The notes under the pieces were generated by a model that was not told where the DNA came from, made no database searches, and saw only the letters and a program-made list of their open reading frames with translations. The translations under genes and the position numbers were made by a program. From Massilia brevitalea (GTDB lineage: Bacteria; Pseudomonadota; Gammaproteobacteria; Burkholderiales; Burkholderiaceae_D): a DNA stretch of 57,632 nt. The stretch lies in assembly GCF_030711405.1 (NCBI RefSeq), contig NZ_JAULSI010000028.1, positions 1 to 57,632 on the forward strand. Reading direction: 5' to 3'. Shown in pieces: positions 7,820 to 16,928 of the stretch (the first letter of the stretch is position 1; each line of letters starts with the position of its first letter).

Positions 7820-10141
7820 TTGCAACGCACATTCACCAGTTTCATTCCCCGTGGCCTCGGCGCCCAGCTGGCGCTGGCCTTCTCGCTGCTGTCGGTCGTG
7901 CTGACGATCGCCCTGATCCTCGTGGTCGAGCGGCGCGCCATCGACCAGATCAAGGACCGCATCGGCCACAATCTGGCCGACCTGGCGGCGCAAACTTCCG
8001 ACAAGCTCGAACGCGGCATGTTCGAGCGCTACCGCGAGATCGCGCTGGTCACCTCGCGTCCGGTCCTGACAACCGATGAATACTCGCTCGACCAGCGCCG
8101 CCAGGCGCTCGAGCGGGTCCAGCGCAGCTACGACTACTATGAGTGGATCGGGCTGACCGACACCGAGGGCAAGGTGCTGGTCTCGGGCAACCGCCTGCTC
8201 GAAGGGGCCGACGTCTCGAAGCGTCCCTGGTTCATCGAGGGCATGCGCGGCGGCTACGTCGGCGACGTGCACGAGGCGCTGCTGCTCGACAAGCTGCTGC
8301 CGCCCCAGGCGGACAAGGCGCCGCGCCGCTTCGTCGACGTCGCCTTCCCCTATGCCGACGAAAACGGCAAGGTGCGCGGCGTGCTCGGCGCCCACCTGTC
8401 GTGGAACTGGGCGCGCGACGTCGAGCGCTCGGTGGTCGGTTCGGCCGACCGCGAAAGCGATACGCAAACGCTGATCCTGAGCAGCACCGGGCGCGTGCTG
8501 CTCGGCCCGCGCGAACTGATGGACACCACGCTGGCCCTGGACAGCTTCCGCAACGCCAGCCCGACCCAGCGCGGCGCCTTCATGGTCGAGCGCTGGCCCG
8601 ACGGCAAGGACTACGTGGTCGGCTTCCAGAAGGGCAGCGGCTACGCCAGCTATCCCGGCCTGGGCTGGGTGGTGCTGGTGCGCCAGCAGGTGGACACTGC
8701 CTGGCAGCCGCTGTACGACATGCGCCGCCATGCGCTGGTCAGCGGCCTGTTGCTGGCCCTGCTGTTCTCGCTGGTCGGCGTGGCGCTGGCGCGCCGCATC
8801 ACCCGCCCGCTGAAGCAGCTAGCCGCCTCCGCCGGTGAGCTGCGCGGCGGCGGCGCCGTGCAGATCGCCAGTGGCGGCCCCTACGAGGAAGTCAAGGCGC
8901 TGAGCAGCTCGCTGAACCTGCTCGTGCAGGACCTGGGCGAGCGCCGGCGCCAGCTGCAGCAGCTGAACGGCACCCTCGAGCAGATGGTCGAGTCGCGCAC
9001 AGTGGAACTGCGGCGCGCGCTGGAAACCGTGCAGGGCAGCGAATCGCGCATCCGGGCGATTGTCGACACCGCCCAGGACGCCTTTATCGGCGTCGACCTG
9101 AAGGGCTGCATCAGCGAATGGAACCCGCAGGCCGAGCAGATGCTGGGCTGGCGCCGGGCCGAGGCGCTCGGGCGGCGCCTGGACGACCTGAACCTGGCCG
9201 ACCCGCTGCGCACCAGCGACAGCGACGCCTTGCCGCAGCTGCTGGCCTCGAACCGCCAGGGCGCGCTCGACCGCCGCGTGGAACGGGTCGTCACCGACCG
9301 CCACGGCGCCGAGATCCCGGTCGAGATGAGCACCAGCCTGACCGGCGAGGGCGATTCCACCATGCTCAGCATCTTCCTGCGCGACATTACCGAGCGCAAG
9401 CGCATCGACCGCGCCAAGAACGAGTTCGTGGGCACCGTGTCGCACGAGCTGCGCACGCCGCTGACGTCGATCCGGGCCTCGCTGTCGCTGCTGGCCGACG
9501 GCGCCATGGGCGAACTCACGCCCGACGTGCAGGAGCTGATCGACATCTGCTACAACAACTGCATCCGCCTGAACCGCCTGGTCGACGACATGCTCGACAT
9601 CCAGAAGATCGAGGCCGGCATGATGAGCTTCGTGCCGGTGTCCCAGCCGGTGCTGCCGCTGGCGCGCGAGGCGATCCGCACCATGCAGGGCATGGCCACC
9701 GCGAACGACGTCTCGCTGGTGCTCGACACCGGCGCCGATGCCAGCGAAGCCGTGGCCGCCATCGACTACGACCGCATGACCCAGGTGATGACGAACCTGC
9801 TGTCGAACGCGATCAAGGTGGCGCCGGGCGGCAGCGCCGTGATCCTGCACGTGATCGCCCAGGCGCACGGCGCGCGCCTGTCGGTGGCCGACCGCGGGCC
9901 CGGCATCCGTCCCGAGCTGCGCGAGCGCGTGTTCCAGCCTTTCGTGCAGATCGGGCAGAAGGACGGCGGCAAGCCGCGCACCGGCGGCACCGGGCTCGGC
10001 CTGGCGATCTGCAAGCGCATCGTCGAGGAACATGGCGGCACGATCTCGATTGCCGATGCGCCGGGCGGCGGTACCGTGTTCCACGTGACGCTGCCGCGCG
10101 AAGTGGCGCCGAGCATCGTCAAGGCCGCCGCCACGGCCTGA
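7820..10141 (+). CDS. Membrane sensor histidine kinase (dCache-HAMP-PAS-HisKA-HATPase)
   Basis: From TTG 7820, which has AGAAGG seven bases upstream, the product is 773 residues; TTG 7763 would add 19 residues with no ribosome site. A membrane helix (about 14-35) precedes a periplasmic double-Cache-like sensor (WFIEGMRGGYVGDVHEA, ADENGKVRGVLGAHLS). A second helix (LVSGLLLALLFSLVGVALA, about 305-323) leads into HAMP and a coiled linker. A PAS domain follows (IVDTAQDAFIGVDLKGCISEWNPQ, in parts), then HisKA with SHELRTPLTS and an HATPase with N box LSNAIK and G boxes DRGPGI and GTGLGL. No receiver or partner regulator is adjacent. The pilus operon starts 137 bp downstream, so control of pilus genes is possible but unproven. 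Confidence 0.9.
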   Translation: MQRTFTSFIPRGLGAQLALAFSLLSVVLTIALILVVERRAIDQIKDRIGHNLADLAAQTSDKLERGMFERYREIALVTSRPVLTTDEYSLDQRRQALERVQRSYDYYEWIGLTDTEGKVLVSGNRLLEGADVSKRPWFIEGMRGGYVGDVHEALLLDKLLPPQADKAPRRFVDVAFPYADENGKVRGVLGAHLSWNWARDVERSVVGSADRESDTQTLILSSTGRVLLGPRELMDTTLALDSFRNASPTQRGAFMVERWPDGKDYVVGFQKGSGYASYPGLGWVVLVRQQVDTAWQPLYDMRRHALVSGLLLALLFSLVGVALARRITRPLKQLAASAGELRGGGAVQIASGGPYEEVKALSSSLNLLVQDLGERRRQLQQLNGTLEQMVESRTVELRRALETVQGSESRIRAIVDTAQDAFIGVDLKGCISEWNPQAEQMLGWRRAEALGRRLDDLNLADPLRTSDSDALPQLLASNRQGALDRRVERVVTDRHGAEIPVEMSTSLTGEGDSTMLSIFLRDITERKRIDRAKNEFVGTVSHELRTPLTSIRASLSLLADGAMGELTPDVQELIDICYNNCIRLNRLVDDMLDIQKIEAGMMSFVPVSQPVLPLAREAIRTMQGMATANDVSLVLDTGADASEAVAAIDYDRMTQVMTNLLSNAIKVAPGGSAVILHVIAQAHGARLSVADRGPGIRPELRERVFQPFVQIGQKDGGKPRTGGTGLGLAICKRIVEEHGGTISIADAPGGGTVFHVTLPREVAPSIVKAAATA

Positions 10142-10205
10142 AAAGGGGGAGAACAGGGGTTGATGCTTTTGCGCAACTTGTATCGAAATTTCTGAAAGTT
10201 TCGAT

Positions 10206-10234
10206 TTTACCGATTTCGGTAATTACCGTATAGT
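10206..10234 (+). promoter_or_regulatory. Promoter of the pilus operon with overlapping palindrome
   Basis: TATAGT (10229-10234) lies 17 bp after TTTACC (10206-10211). The perfect inverted repeat TTACCGA-TT-TCGGTAA (10207-10222) covers the -35 and spacer, placed as a repressor or activator site would be. The start codon of the first pilus gene is 45 bp downstream. Confidence 0.55.
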
Positions 10235-10278
10235 TGATGTACGGCAATTCATTCATTTCGATTTTTACAGGGAAAACC

Positions 10279-10797
10279 ATGTTCTCAGCCAAGCTCCGCG
10301 CCGCCGCCTTCGGCGCCATCGTCATCGCAGCCTTCCCGGCACTCGCCACTGCCGCCGTCTACGGCAAGGCCGGCCAGCCTGCGAGCTTCGACGTGACCTT
10401 GCGCATCAACGCCGACTGCGCCATCTCGGCCAACGGCCTGGACTTCGGCCAGCGCCAGGGCGTGCTGTCGAGCACCGTGTCGGCCACCGCGAACATCAGC
10501 GTTACCTGTAGCAACACCACCCCATACAACATCGGCCTCGACGCCGGCAACGGCCCGGGTTCGAGCGGCACCACGCGCTACATGCGCGGCACCGGCGCCA
10601 ACACCGAGACCGTGCGCTTCAACCTGTTCCAGGCGCCGGGCGGCACCCCGTGGGGCGCGACCCAGGGCACCGACACCCTGGCCGGCACCGGCAACGGCGC
10701 CGCCCAGAACCTGACCGTCTACGGCGAAATCCCGGCCCAGAACACGCCGACGCCGGACAGCTACAAATCCACCATCACCGCGACCGTGTATTTCTGA
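10279..10797 (+). CDS. Spore coat U (Csu-like) major pilin subunit
   Basis: The 172-residue product has a signal peptide (residues 1-26, cut near ATAAVYG) and one spore-coat-U domain, the fold of CsuA/B-type archaic chaperone-usher pilins. Features are a paired Cys (DCAISANGLDFG and VTCSNTTPY), the GLDAGNGPGSSGTTRYM segment and the terminal donor-like strand YKSTITATVYF. ATG 10279 is preferred over ATG 10234 because a GGGAAAA ribosome site precedes it and the signal peptide then begins properly. It is the first gene of a pilin-chaperone-usher-adhesin operon and likely forms the shaft. The chaperone gene follows 17 bp after its stop. Confidence 0.87.
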   Translation: MFSAKLRAAAFGAIVIAAFPALATAAVYGKAGQPASFDVTLRINADCAISANGLDFGQRQGVLSSTVSATANISVTCSNTTPYNIGLDAGNGPGSSGTTRYMRGTGANTETVRFNLFQAPGGTPWGATQGTDTLAGTGNGAAQNLTVYGEIPAQNTPTPDSYKSTITATVYF

Positions 10798-10814
10798 GCG
10801 ATTATTTCCGACCG

Positions 10815-11569
10815 ATGAACCTGTCTTCGTCCCTGCGTTCCTGGCGCACCGCCTTCGCCCTCTGCGCCGGCCTGTTCCTGGCCTGCGCCGCGCAGGCGGC
10901 CAGCCTGCAGATCTCGCCGGTGTCGATCAGCCTGCGCGCCGGCCAGGCTGCCGGCGGCATCAGCCTGCAGAACCTGGGCGAAAAGCCGGTGTACGGCCAG
11001 GTGCGCGTGTTCGCCTGGGACCAGCGTAACGGCGAAGACGTCCTGACCCCGACCGACGAACTGGTGGCGAGCCCGCCGATCATCGAGGTCGGCGCCAAGT
11101 CCAGCCAGACCATCCGCCTGGTGCGCAAGGGCGGCGCCGTCCCAGGCCCGAGCGCACCTACCGCCTGCTGATCGACGAAATTCCGCGTGAAGACGAGCTG
11201 GCCAGCGGCGTGGCGATCCGCCTGCAGTACTCGGTGCCGGTGTTCGTGGCGCCGACCGACGAAGCGGCCGCCCCCAGCCTGGCCTGGACCGTGCTGCGCA
11301 AGGACGGCGGCTGGATCCTGCGCGCCAAAAATAGCGGCGCCTTGCATGCCCAGGTCGGCGCGGCCAGCCTGGTCGATGCCGCCGGCAAGGAAATCGAGCT
11401 GAGCAAGGGCTTGCTGGGCTATGCGCTGGCCGGCCGCGAGCGCGAATGGCGCCTGCCGCTGGAACCAGGCGCCCGCGTGGCCGGTCCGATGACCGTGCGC
11501 GCCAACGTGAATGCGCGCGCCGCGAGCGCAGCCGCCAGCGTGGCGGCGGAGAGCGCCGGCGCCAAGTGA
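10815..11569 (+). pseudogene. Pilus periplasmic chaperone with a one-base frameshift
   Basis: The first frame encodes a signal peptide and the N-terminal immunoglobulin-like domain of a fimbrial chaperone (SLQISPVSISLRAGQ, then SSQTIRLVRKGG). It then runs out of frame at a TGA ending at 11171. The conserved continuation ERTYRLLIDEIP and IRLQYSVPVFV is read one frame over, from about 11149 to the TGA ending at 11569. The frame change equals loss of one base in the segment around 11130-11148, most simply in CAGGCCCGAGC, where one extra C restores PGPERTYR. An intact protein would be about 251 residues. The chaperone caps and folds pilin subunits by donor-strand complementation, so loss should block pilus assembly. 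A sequencing error is the alternative. Confidence 0.82.
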
Positions 11570-11576
11570 ACGGCCG

Positions 11577-14012
11577 ATGAAGGCAGGCGGTACCCGCGCG
11601 CGCGCACGCTTTTGCGCTCTTCTTGCGCTGGCCCTGGGCCTGGCTTTGGCATGTCCACTGCCGGCGCGGGCCGGGCAGGGTGCGCCCGCGTCTGTTCCCG
11701 CCACTGCCGCTGCTGCCGCCATCACGGCGCCTCCCGGCGCCACACCCGCCCCCCCCGCCATACCCGCCGCGCCGATCGAACTCTGGCTTGAAGTCTCCGT
11801 GAACGGCGCCGCTACCGGCGCCGTCGCCCGTTTCACGCGCGGCGCGCAAGGCTTGCGCGTCGACGCCGACACCCTGCGCGAACTCGGGCTGGACCCGGCC
11901 ACCCTCGGCTTCGGAGAGGCGCGCGAACGCGACCTCGACGCCATTCCCGGCCTTCGCTACAGCTTCGACGCCGCCGCCCAGAGCATATCGCTGCGCCTGG
12001 CCGACGATTTGCGCACCCCCCTGCGCCTGCAGGCACGCAACCCGCGCGAAGTCGGCGCCGGCAGCGCCAGCCCGGGAATGCTGCTCAACTACGACATCTA
12101 CGCCCAGCCCCGCGCCGGGTCCAGTGCCGAGTCCCGGGCTTCGGCCCTGCACGAACTGCGCTGGTTCGACGCGCGCGGCGCCATCAGCAGCACCGGCGTG
12201 GCCACCCTGCACGGGCCCGGGCGCCGCTACCTGCGCCACGACACTTCCTGGAGCTGGGCCGACCCGGTGGCCCTGACCTCGCTCCAGGTGGGCGATTTGA
12301 TCACACGTTCGCTCACCTGGTCGCGCTCGCTGCGCATTGGCGGCATCGAGTGGCGCAAGAACTTCGACCTGCGGCCCGACCTGGTCACCTACCCGATGAC
12401 GCAGATCGCCGGCTCGGCCGTGGTGCCGAGCAGCGTCGCCCTGTACGTGAACGGCATGCAGCAGTTCAGTTCCACCGTGCCCGACGGCCCCTTCGTGCTG
12501 GACCAGGTGGCCGGCCTGAACGGCGCCGGCCAGGCCACCGTGGTCACGCGCGACAGCCTGGGGCGCGAAGTCGCCACCTCGGTGCCGCTGTACGTCGACA
12601 CGCGCCTGCTGGCGCCCGGCCTGTCCGACTACGCCGCCGCCTTCGGCCTGCCGCGCCGCGACTACGGCCTGCGCTCGTTCAGCTACGCGGCGCGCCCGGC
12701 GCTGACCGGCTCGCTGCGCCATGGCCTGACCGATGCCCTGACCGTCGAGGCCCATGCGGAAGCGGCGGCCGGGGTGGCGAACGCCGGCGCCGGCGCATTG
12801 ATCCGCCTGGGCCACGCCGGCGTGCTGCACGGCGCCCTGGCCGCCAGCGGCGGCGGCGACGGCAGCGGTGCGCAGGCCACGCTTGGCTACCAGTACCTGT
12901 CGCCGCGCTTCTCGGTCGACGTGCAAAGCACGCGCGCCAGTAGCGATTACGCCGACCTCGGCACGCGCGAAGGGGTGCCGGTGAACCGCGTCAACGACCG
13001 CATTACCGCCAACTTCTCGCCCTCGGCCGGACAGTCGCTCAGCGCCAGCCTCGTCGCCTACCGCCTGGCCGGGCACGACACGGCGCGCATCGCCTCGCTG
13101 GCCTGGTCGATGCGCCTGGGCGAGGGCGTCTACCTCGGCGTGAACGCCTACCAGGACCTGGGCCAGACCTCGGCGCGCGGCGTGACCGCCTCGCTCAGCT
13201 TCAGCCTGCCGGGCCGGATCGGCGCCAGCGTCGGCGCCGGCCGCCGCGCGGGCCAGCCGAGCTGGAACCTGGGCCTGAACCGCTCGGCCGATTTCGCCGG
13301 CGGCTTCGGCTGGAACGTGCAGAGCGCCACCCAGGCCGGCCAGCGCTATGGCCAGGGCCAGCTCCAGTACCTCGGCAGCGCCGGCCAGCTCGGCCTGCTG
13401 GTGCAGGACGGCGGCGCCGGCGTCACCGCCGCATTCAACGCCACCGGCGCCCTGGTGGCGATGGACGGCGCGGTGCTGCCGGCGCGCCAGGTGGGACGCG
13501 CCTTTGCCATGGTCTCGGCCGGCGTGGCCGATGTGCCGGTGCTGCAGGAAAACCGCGTCATCGGCCGCACCGACCGCCACGGCCGCCTGCTGGTGCCGGA
13601 CCTGGTGCCGTACGCGGCGAACCAGCTGGCGATCGACGCCAGCGGCCTGCCGCTCGACATGCGCGTGCGCGCCACCAACGTGGAAATCGCGCCGCGCCTG
13701 CTGTCGGGCGTGGTGGCCGGCTTTGCGCTCGAACGCGTGCGCGCGGCCAGCGTGACCGTGCACGGGGCGGATGGAAAACCCATCGCCATCGGCACGCCGG
13801 TCGAGGTAAATGGCGGCGAAAGCACCATCGTCGGCCACGGCGGCATGGTCTTTGTCGAGCAGGCAGGGGACGACAACCGTCTCGTGCTGCGCGCACGCGA
13901 AGGCGACTGCTAGGTAAGGTTCCGTTATCCGGCAGCCAATGACGGCGCCGCCGGCGAAGGTATGGCAAGCATCGGGCCGCTGCGCTGCATGCCCATCGAG
14001 GGAGGGAAGTAA
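11577..14012 (+). pseudogene. Archaic-pilus outer-membrane usher ending early at an amber codon
   Basis: The frame encodes a signal peptide and a FimD-like usher: N-terminal domain (IELWLEVSVNG), 24-strand barrel region with plug (RSLRIGGIEWRKNFDLRPDL, VALYVNGMQQFSS) and C-terminal domains (GRTDRHGRLLVPDLVPY). It meets TAG at 13911-13913 after EGDC. The same frame continues as VRFRYPAANDG and IGPLRCMPIEGGK to a TAA at 14010-14012 that overlaps the ATG of the next gene (TAATG). The second Cys of the usher CTD2 domain lies in that continuation, so the amber almost certainly truncates the last 32 residues. A single C-to-T change from CAG would explain it. Product to the amber is 778 residues. 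Whether truncated CTD2 still releases chaperone is unknown. Confidence 0.85.
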
Positions 14013-15022
14013 TGTTCAAACGTGTGATGCGGGTGGTGAGCCTGGCGATCGTGTTCTGGCTGGCGGGGTTGAATGCCGCGCGCGCCGACAGCTGCAGCGC
14101 AACCATGACCGATATCGTGTTCGGCAACGTCAGCCCGATCGCGTCCAGCGACAGCTATGCCAGCGGCACCCTCACCCTCAGCTGCACCTGGGGCCTGCTG
14201 ACCGGCATTCCGCCCCAGCTGCTGTTCCCGAATGCGTCGATCTGCGTCTACCTCGGCGCCGGCAGCGGCGGCACCCAGGGTCAATGGCGCACCATGAGCG
14301 GCGGCACCGGGCGCCTGCCGTTCAACCTCTACCGCGACGGCAGCTACACGGCGGCCGCGGTATGGGGCAGCCCGGCCACCCCGAACAGCCCGACCTCGCT
14401 CAACACCAGCATCAGCGCCGGCCTGCTCTCGCTCGGCACCCAGACGGCGAGCTTCACCATCTACGGCAAGATCCCGGGCAATTCCCTGAGCGGCGTCGGC
14501 ACCGTCGGCAACGCCGATACCGAATTCTCCAGCGATTTCTCGGGCGAGGCGATCGTCAACTATTCGTTCTGGAGCCTGCTGTCTTCGCCCTGCACATCCG
14601 GCGCCACCACCACGGTGCCGTTCCGCGTGCGCGCCACCGTGGTCAACAACTGCGTGATCAACGCCTCGAACCTGGCCTTCGGCGCCAGTACCGTGCTCAC
14701 CTCGGCGGTGCGTGCCAATGCGGCGCTGTCGGTGCAGTGCACGGCGAACAACGCCTACCGCATCAGCCTGGACGGTGGCAGGAACGGCAGCGTGGCGGCG
14801 CGCCGCATGCGCAACGCGGCCACCGGCGAAACCGTGCTGTACCTGATCGCGGGTACGCCCGACGGCCCGGCCTGGGGCGACGGCAGCGGCGGCACGGTGA
14901 TGGTCACCGGCACCGGGACCGGCGTTGTGCAGAGCGTGCCGCTGTATGGCAGCGTGCCGAAGCAGACCACGCCTTCGCCGGGCGACTACAAGGACACGGT
15001 TACGGCGACGATCTATTTCTGA
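14012..15022 (+). CDS. Two-domain spore coat U protein, probable pilus tip adhesin (CsuE-like)
   Basis: The 336-residue product has a signal peptide (1-25) and two spore-coat-U domains. The N-terminal one (27-190) contains the large LTGIPPQLLFPNASICVY insert. The C-terminal one (about 200-336) is closer to the shaft pilin, with NNCVINASNLAFG, VQCTANNAYRISLDGG and the terminal strand YKDTVTATIYF. A two-domain subunit encoded last in the operon is the tip adhesin in Csu-type pili, with the first domain acting as the binding tip. The start overlaps the ancestral usher stop. The adhesin is intact although both its chaperone and usher are damaged. Confidence 0.83.
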   Translation: MFKRVMRVVSLAIVFWLAGLNAARADSCSATMTDIVFGNVSPIASSDSYASGTLTLSCTWGLLTGIPPQLLFPNASICVYLGAGSGGTQGQWRTMSGGTGRLPFNLYRDGSYTAAAVWGSPATPNSPTSLNTSISAGLLSLGTQTASFTIYGKIPGNSLSGVGTVGNADTEFSSDFSGEAIVNYSFWSLLSSPCTSGATTTVPFRVRATVVNNCVINASNLAFGASTVLTSAVRANAALSVQCTANNAYRISLDGGRNGSVAARRMRNAATGETVLYLIAGTPDGPAWGDGSGGTVMVTGTGTGVVQSVPLYGSVPKQTTPSPGDYKDTVTATIYF

Positions 15023-15112
15023 GCGGCGCCGGGCATCGGTTACGCGGCGCGGTGCGCACCTGCCAGTGAGGTGCTTGACAGAAATGTAGGCGATGCTTGA
15101 ATATCTGCCAAT

Positions 15113-16135
15113 ATGAACCGTCCCGCCTTGCCATCGAACCCGCCTGCGGCGGCCAGCACTGCCGCCCGCGAGGTCTGGCTCCTGGTGTTTCCCGACTTCC
15201 TGCTGCTCGACGCCACCGGCCCGGCCCAGGTATTTTCGAGCGCAAACGACGAAGCGCGCGATGCCGGCTTGCCGGCCCCATACCGCATCCGGCTGCTGGC
15301 CGCGGGTGGCGGCGCGGTCGTCTCGTCCTCCGGTCTGGGCGTGCTGGCCGAGCCGTTGCCACGGACTGGCGCCGGGGGCGCGACCCTGATCGTGGCCGGC
15401 GGCCGTGTCGCGGCCCTGCCTTCCAGCGCCACGGCGGAAGGCCGTGCCGTGCTGGACTGGGTGGCGCAGGCAGGGGCGGAAGCGGCGCGCTGCTGTTCGG
15501 TCTGCACCGGCAGCTTCGTGCTGGCGCGCGCCGGCCTGCTCGACGGGCGCCAGGCGGTGACGCACTGGGCCGACGTCGAGGCCCTGCGCAGCGAGCATCC
15601 GGGGCTGCAGCTGCTGGACGACGCGCTGCACGTTCGCGACGGCAAGTTCCGCACCTCGGCCGGCATCAGCGCCGGCATGGACCTGGCGCTCAGCCTGGTC
15701 GAGGAAGACCTGGGACGCGAAGCCGCGCTGGCGGTTGCCAAGCGCATGGTCCTGTTCCTGAAGCGCCCGGGCGGACAGCGCCAGTTCAGTTCCGAACTGC
15801 TGGCGCAGTCGCCGGCGCCGGGCGTCTGCGCGCAGCTGACCGCCTGGCTGCGCCCACGCCTGGCGCAGGACATCGGCGTCGGCGAAATGGCCGGCGCCTG
15901 TGCGCTGTCCGAGCGTTCGCTGTATCGCAAGCTATACGAGGAAGCCGGCCTGACGCCGGCCCAGCTGCTGGCGCGACTGCGCCTGGAACGCGCCTGCCTG
16001 CTGCTGGAGCAGCCCGGAACCCTGGTCAAGCAGGCCGCGCGCGCGAGCGGCTACGGCAGCGAATACAACCTGCGCCGCGCCTTTGCCGCCGAACTGGGTG
16101 TGCTGCCGAGCGAGTACCAGGCGCGCTTTGCCTGA
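15113..16135 (+). CDS. GlxA-family transcriptional regulator (DJ-1/PfpI plus AraC HTH)
   Basis: The 340-residue protein combines an N-terminal DJ-1/PfpI-type domain (about 15-200; VWLLVFPDFLLLDATGPAQVF, and the nucleophile-elbow-like CSVCTGSFVLARAGLLDG) with a C-terminal AraC double helix-turn-helix (about 235-338; MAGACALSERSLYRKLYEEAG, YGSEYNLRRAFAAELG, in parts). GlxA-type regulators sense small molecules through the DJ-1 domain and activate nearby catabolic or stress genes. It stands alone between the pilus operon and a convergent mini pilin, so its target is not evident. Confidence 0.88.
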   Translation: MNRPALPSNPPAAASTAAREVWLLVFPDFLLLDATGPAQVFSSANDEARDAGLPAPYRIRLLAAGGGAVVSSSGLGVLAEPLPRTGAGGATLIVAGGRVAALPSSATAEGRAVLDWVAQAGAEAARCCSVCTGSFVLARAGLLDGRQAVTHWADVEALRSEHPGLQLLDDALHVRDGKFRTSAGISAGMDLALSLVEEDLGREAALAVAKRMVLFLKRPGGQRQFSSELLAQSPAPGVCAQLTAWLRPRLAQDIGVGEMAGACALSERSLYRKLYEEAGLTPAQLLARLRLERACLLLEQPGTLVKQAARASGYGSEYNLRRAFAAELGVLPSEYQARFA

Positions 16136-16154
16136 GGAAGGCTTTCCGCCGGAA

Positions 16155-16400
16155 TTAAAAGTAGATGGTCCAGGCAGCTTCTGCAGCCTGATTGCCTTGC
16201 TGGACACCCGCATCCACGCGTCCCAAGCGATAAGGACTGTCGTGCGAGCAGGAGACGTTTGGCGTTCCGGCCTGGGCGCTGACGGTGCAGGCCTCGGTCA
16301 GGACAAAGCCGACCTGCATCGTGGCATTCGCCATGCCGGCATGCGCGGGGAGCGCCAGCAGGGACAGCAATACAGCGCCAGAGATGGGGTAAGGTCTCAT
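16155..16400 (-). CDS. Very short spore-coat-U-like exported protein
   Basis: The 81-residue product has a signal peptide (MRPYPISGAVLLSLLALPAHA) and then only the two ends of a spore-coat-U domain: ATMQVGFVLTEACTVSAQAG and VSCSHDSPYRLGRVDAG, followed directly by the terminal strand AAWTIYF. The central 70 or so residues of the normal domain are absent. It could be a relic shortened by internal deletion, or a functional minimal subunit such as a pilus terminator or an assembly inhibitor. Both Cys residues of the disulfide remain. It is convergent with the GlxA-type gene (19 bp apart) and is not in the pilus operon. Confidence 0.6.
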   Translation of the reverse strand: MRPYPISGAVLLSLLALPAHAGMANATMQVGFVLTEACTVSAQAGTPNVSCSHDSPYRLGRVDAGVQQGNQAAEAAWTIYF

Positions 16401-16565
16401 GGTGGAAAGAGGCAGCAGTTGCTATAGATGTTGCTTCAAATCAATTGCAGCCAATGATACACGAAATTTGGCCCCAGCGCTCCCTAGGCAAAGGATCATT
16501 GCACGTTAGCCGATTTTGGTATCGTTTTTACTGAATTTAAATGATTTCGGCAAATACCCTGCGGT

Positions 16566-16928
16566 TCAGGCCAGCAACGCATTCACTGCGTCCTGCAGTT
16601 CGCGCGGACTGAAGGGCTTGGCCATGTAGTCGTCGGCGCCGGCGGCCTTGCCGGCAGCCACGTCGGCCGCCTGCACGAAAGCCGACAGCAGCAGGATGCG
16701 GATATCGCTGGTCGCCGGGTCGTCTTTCAGCGCGCGGCACAGTTCCAGGCCGCTTTCGCCGCCCAGCGACACGTCGAGCACGATCACGCGCGGCCGCTCG
16801 GCGGCGATGCGCGCCATCATTTCGTCGCCCGAGCCGGCCACGGCCACCTTGCCCACGGTTTGCAGGGTCAGGCGGATCAGGAGCCGCAGTTCGGGCTGGT
16901 CGTCGACGACAAGGATGGATTCAGGCAT
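16566..16928 (-). CDS. Stand-alone response regulator receiver (CheY-like)
   Basis: The 120-residue protein is a complete receiver domain with acidic pair Asp9/Asp10, phospho-acceptor Asp52 (VIVLDVSLGGESG), Ser82 and Lys104 (YMAKPFSPREL), and no output domain. Its ATG overlaps the stop of the upstream kinase by 8 bp, so the two are translated together and this is the kinase's probable phosphoryl target. It likely acts by protein-protein contact or in a phosphorelay. Confidence 0.92.
   Translation of the reverse strand: MPESILVVDDQPELRLLIRLTLQTVGKVAVAGSGDEMMARIAAERPRVIVLDVSLGGESGLELCRALKDDPATSDIRILLLSAFVQAADVAAGKAAGADDYMAKPFSPRELQDAVNALLA

Noticed and set aside
10761..13838. A 1,025-codon open frame on the minus strand opposite the pilus chaperone and usher
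   Set aside because: Antisense shadow; the plus strand carries clear chaperone and usher motifs.
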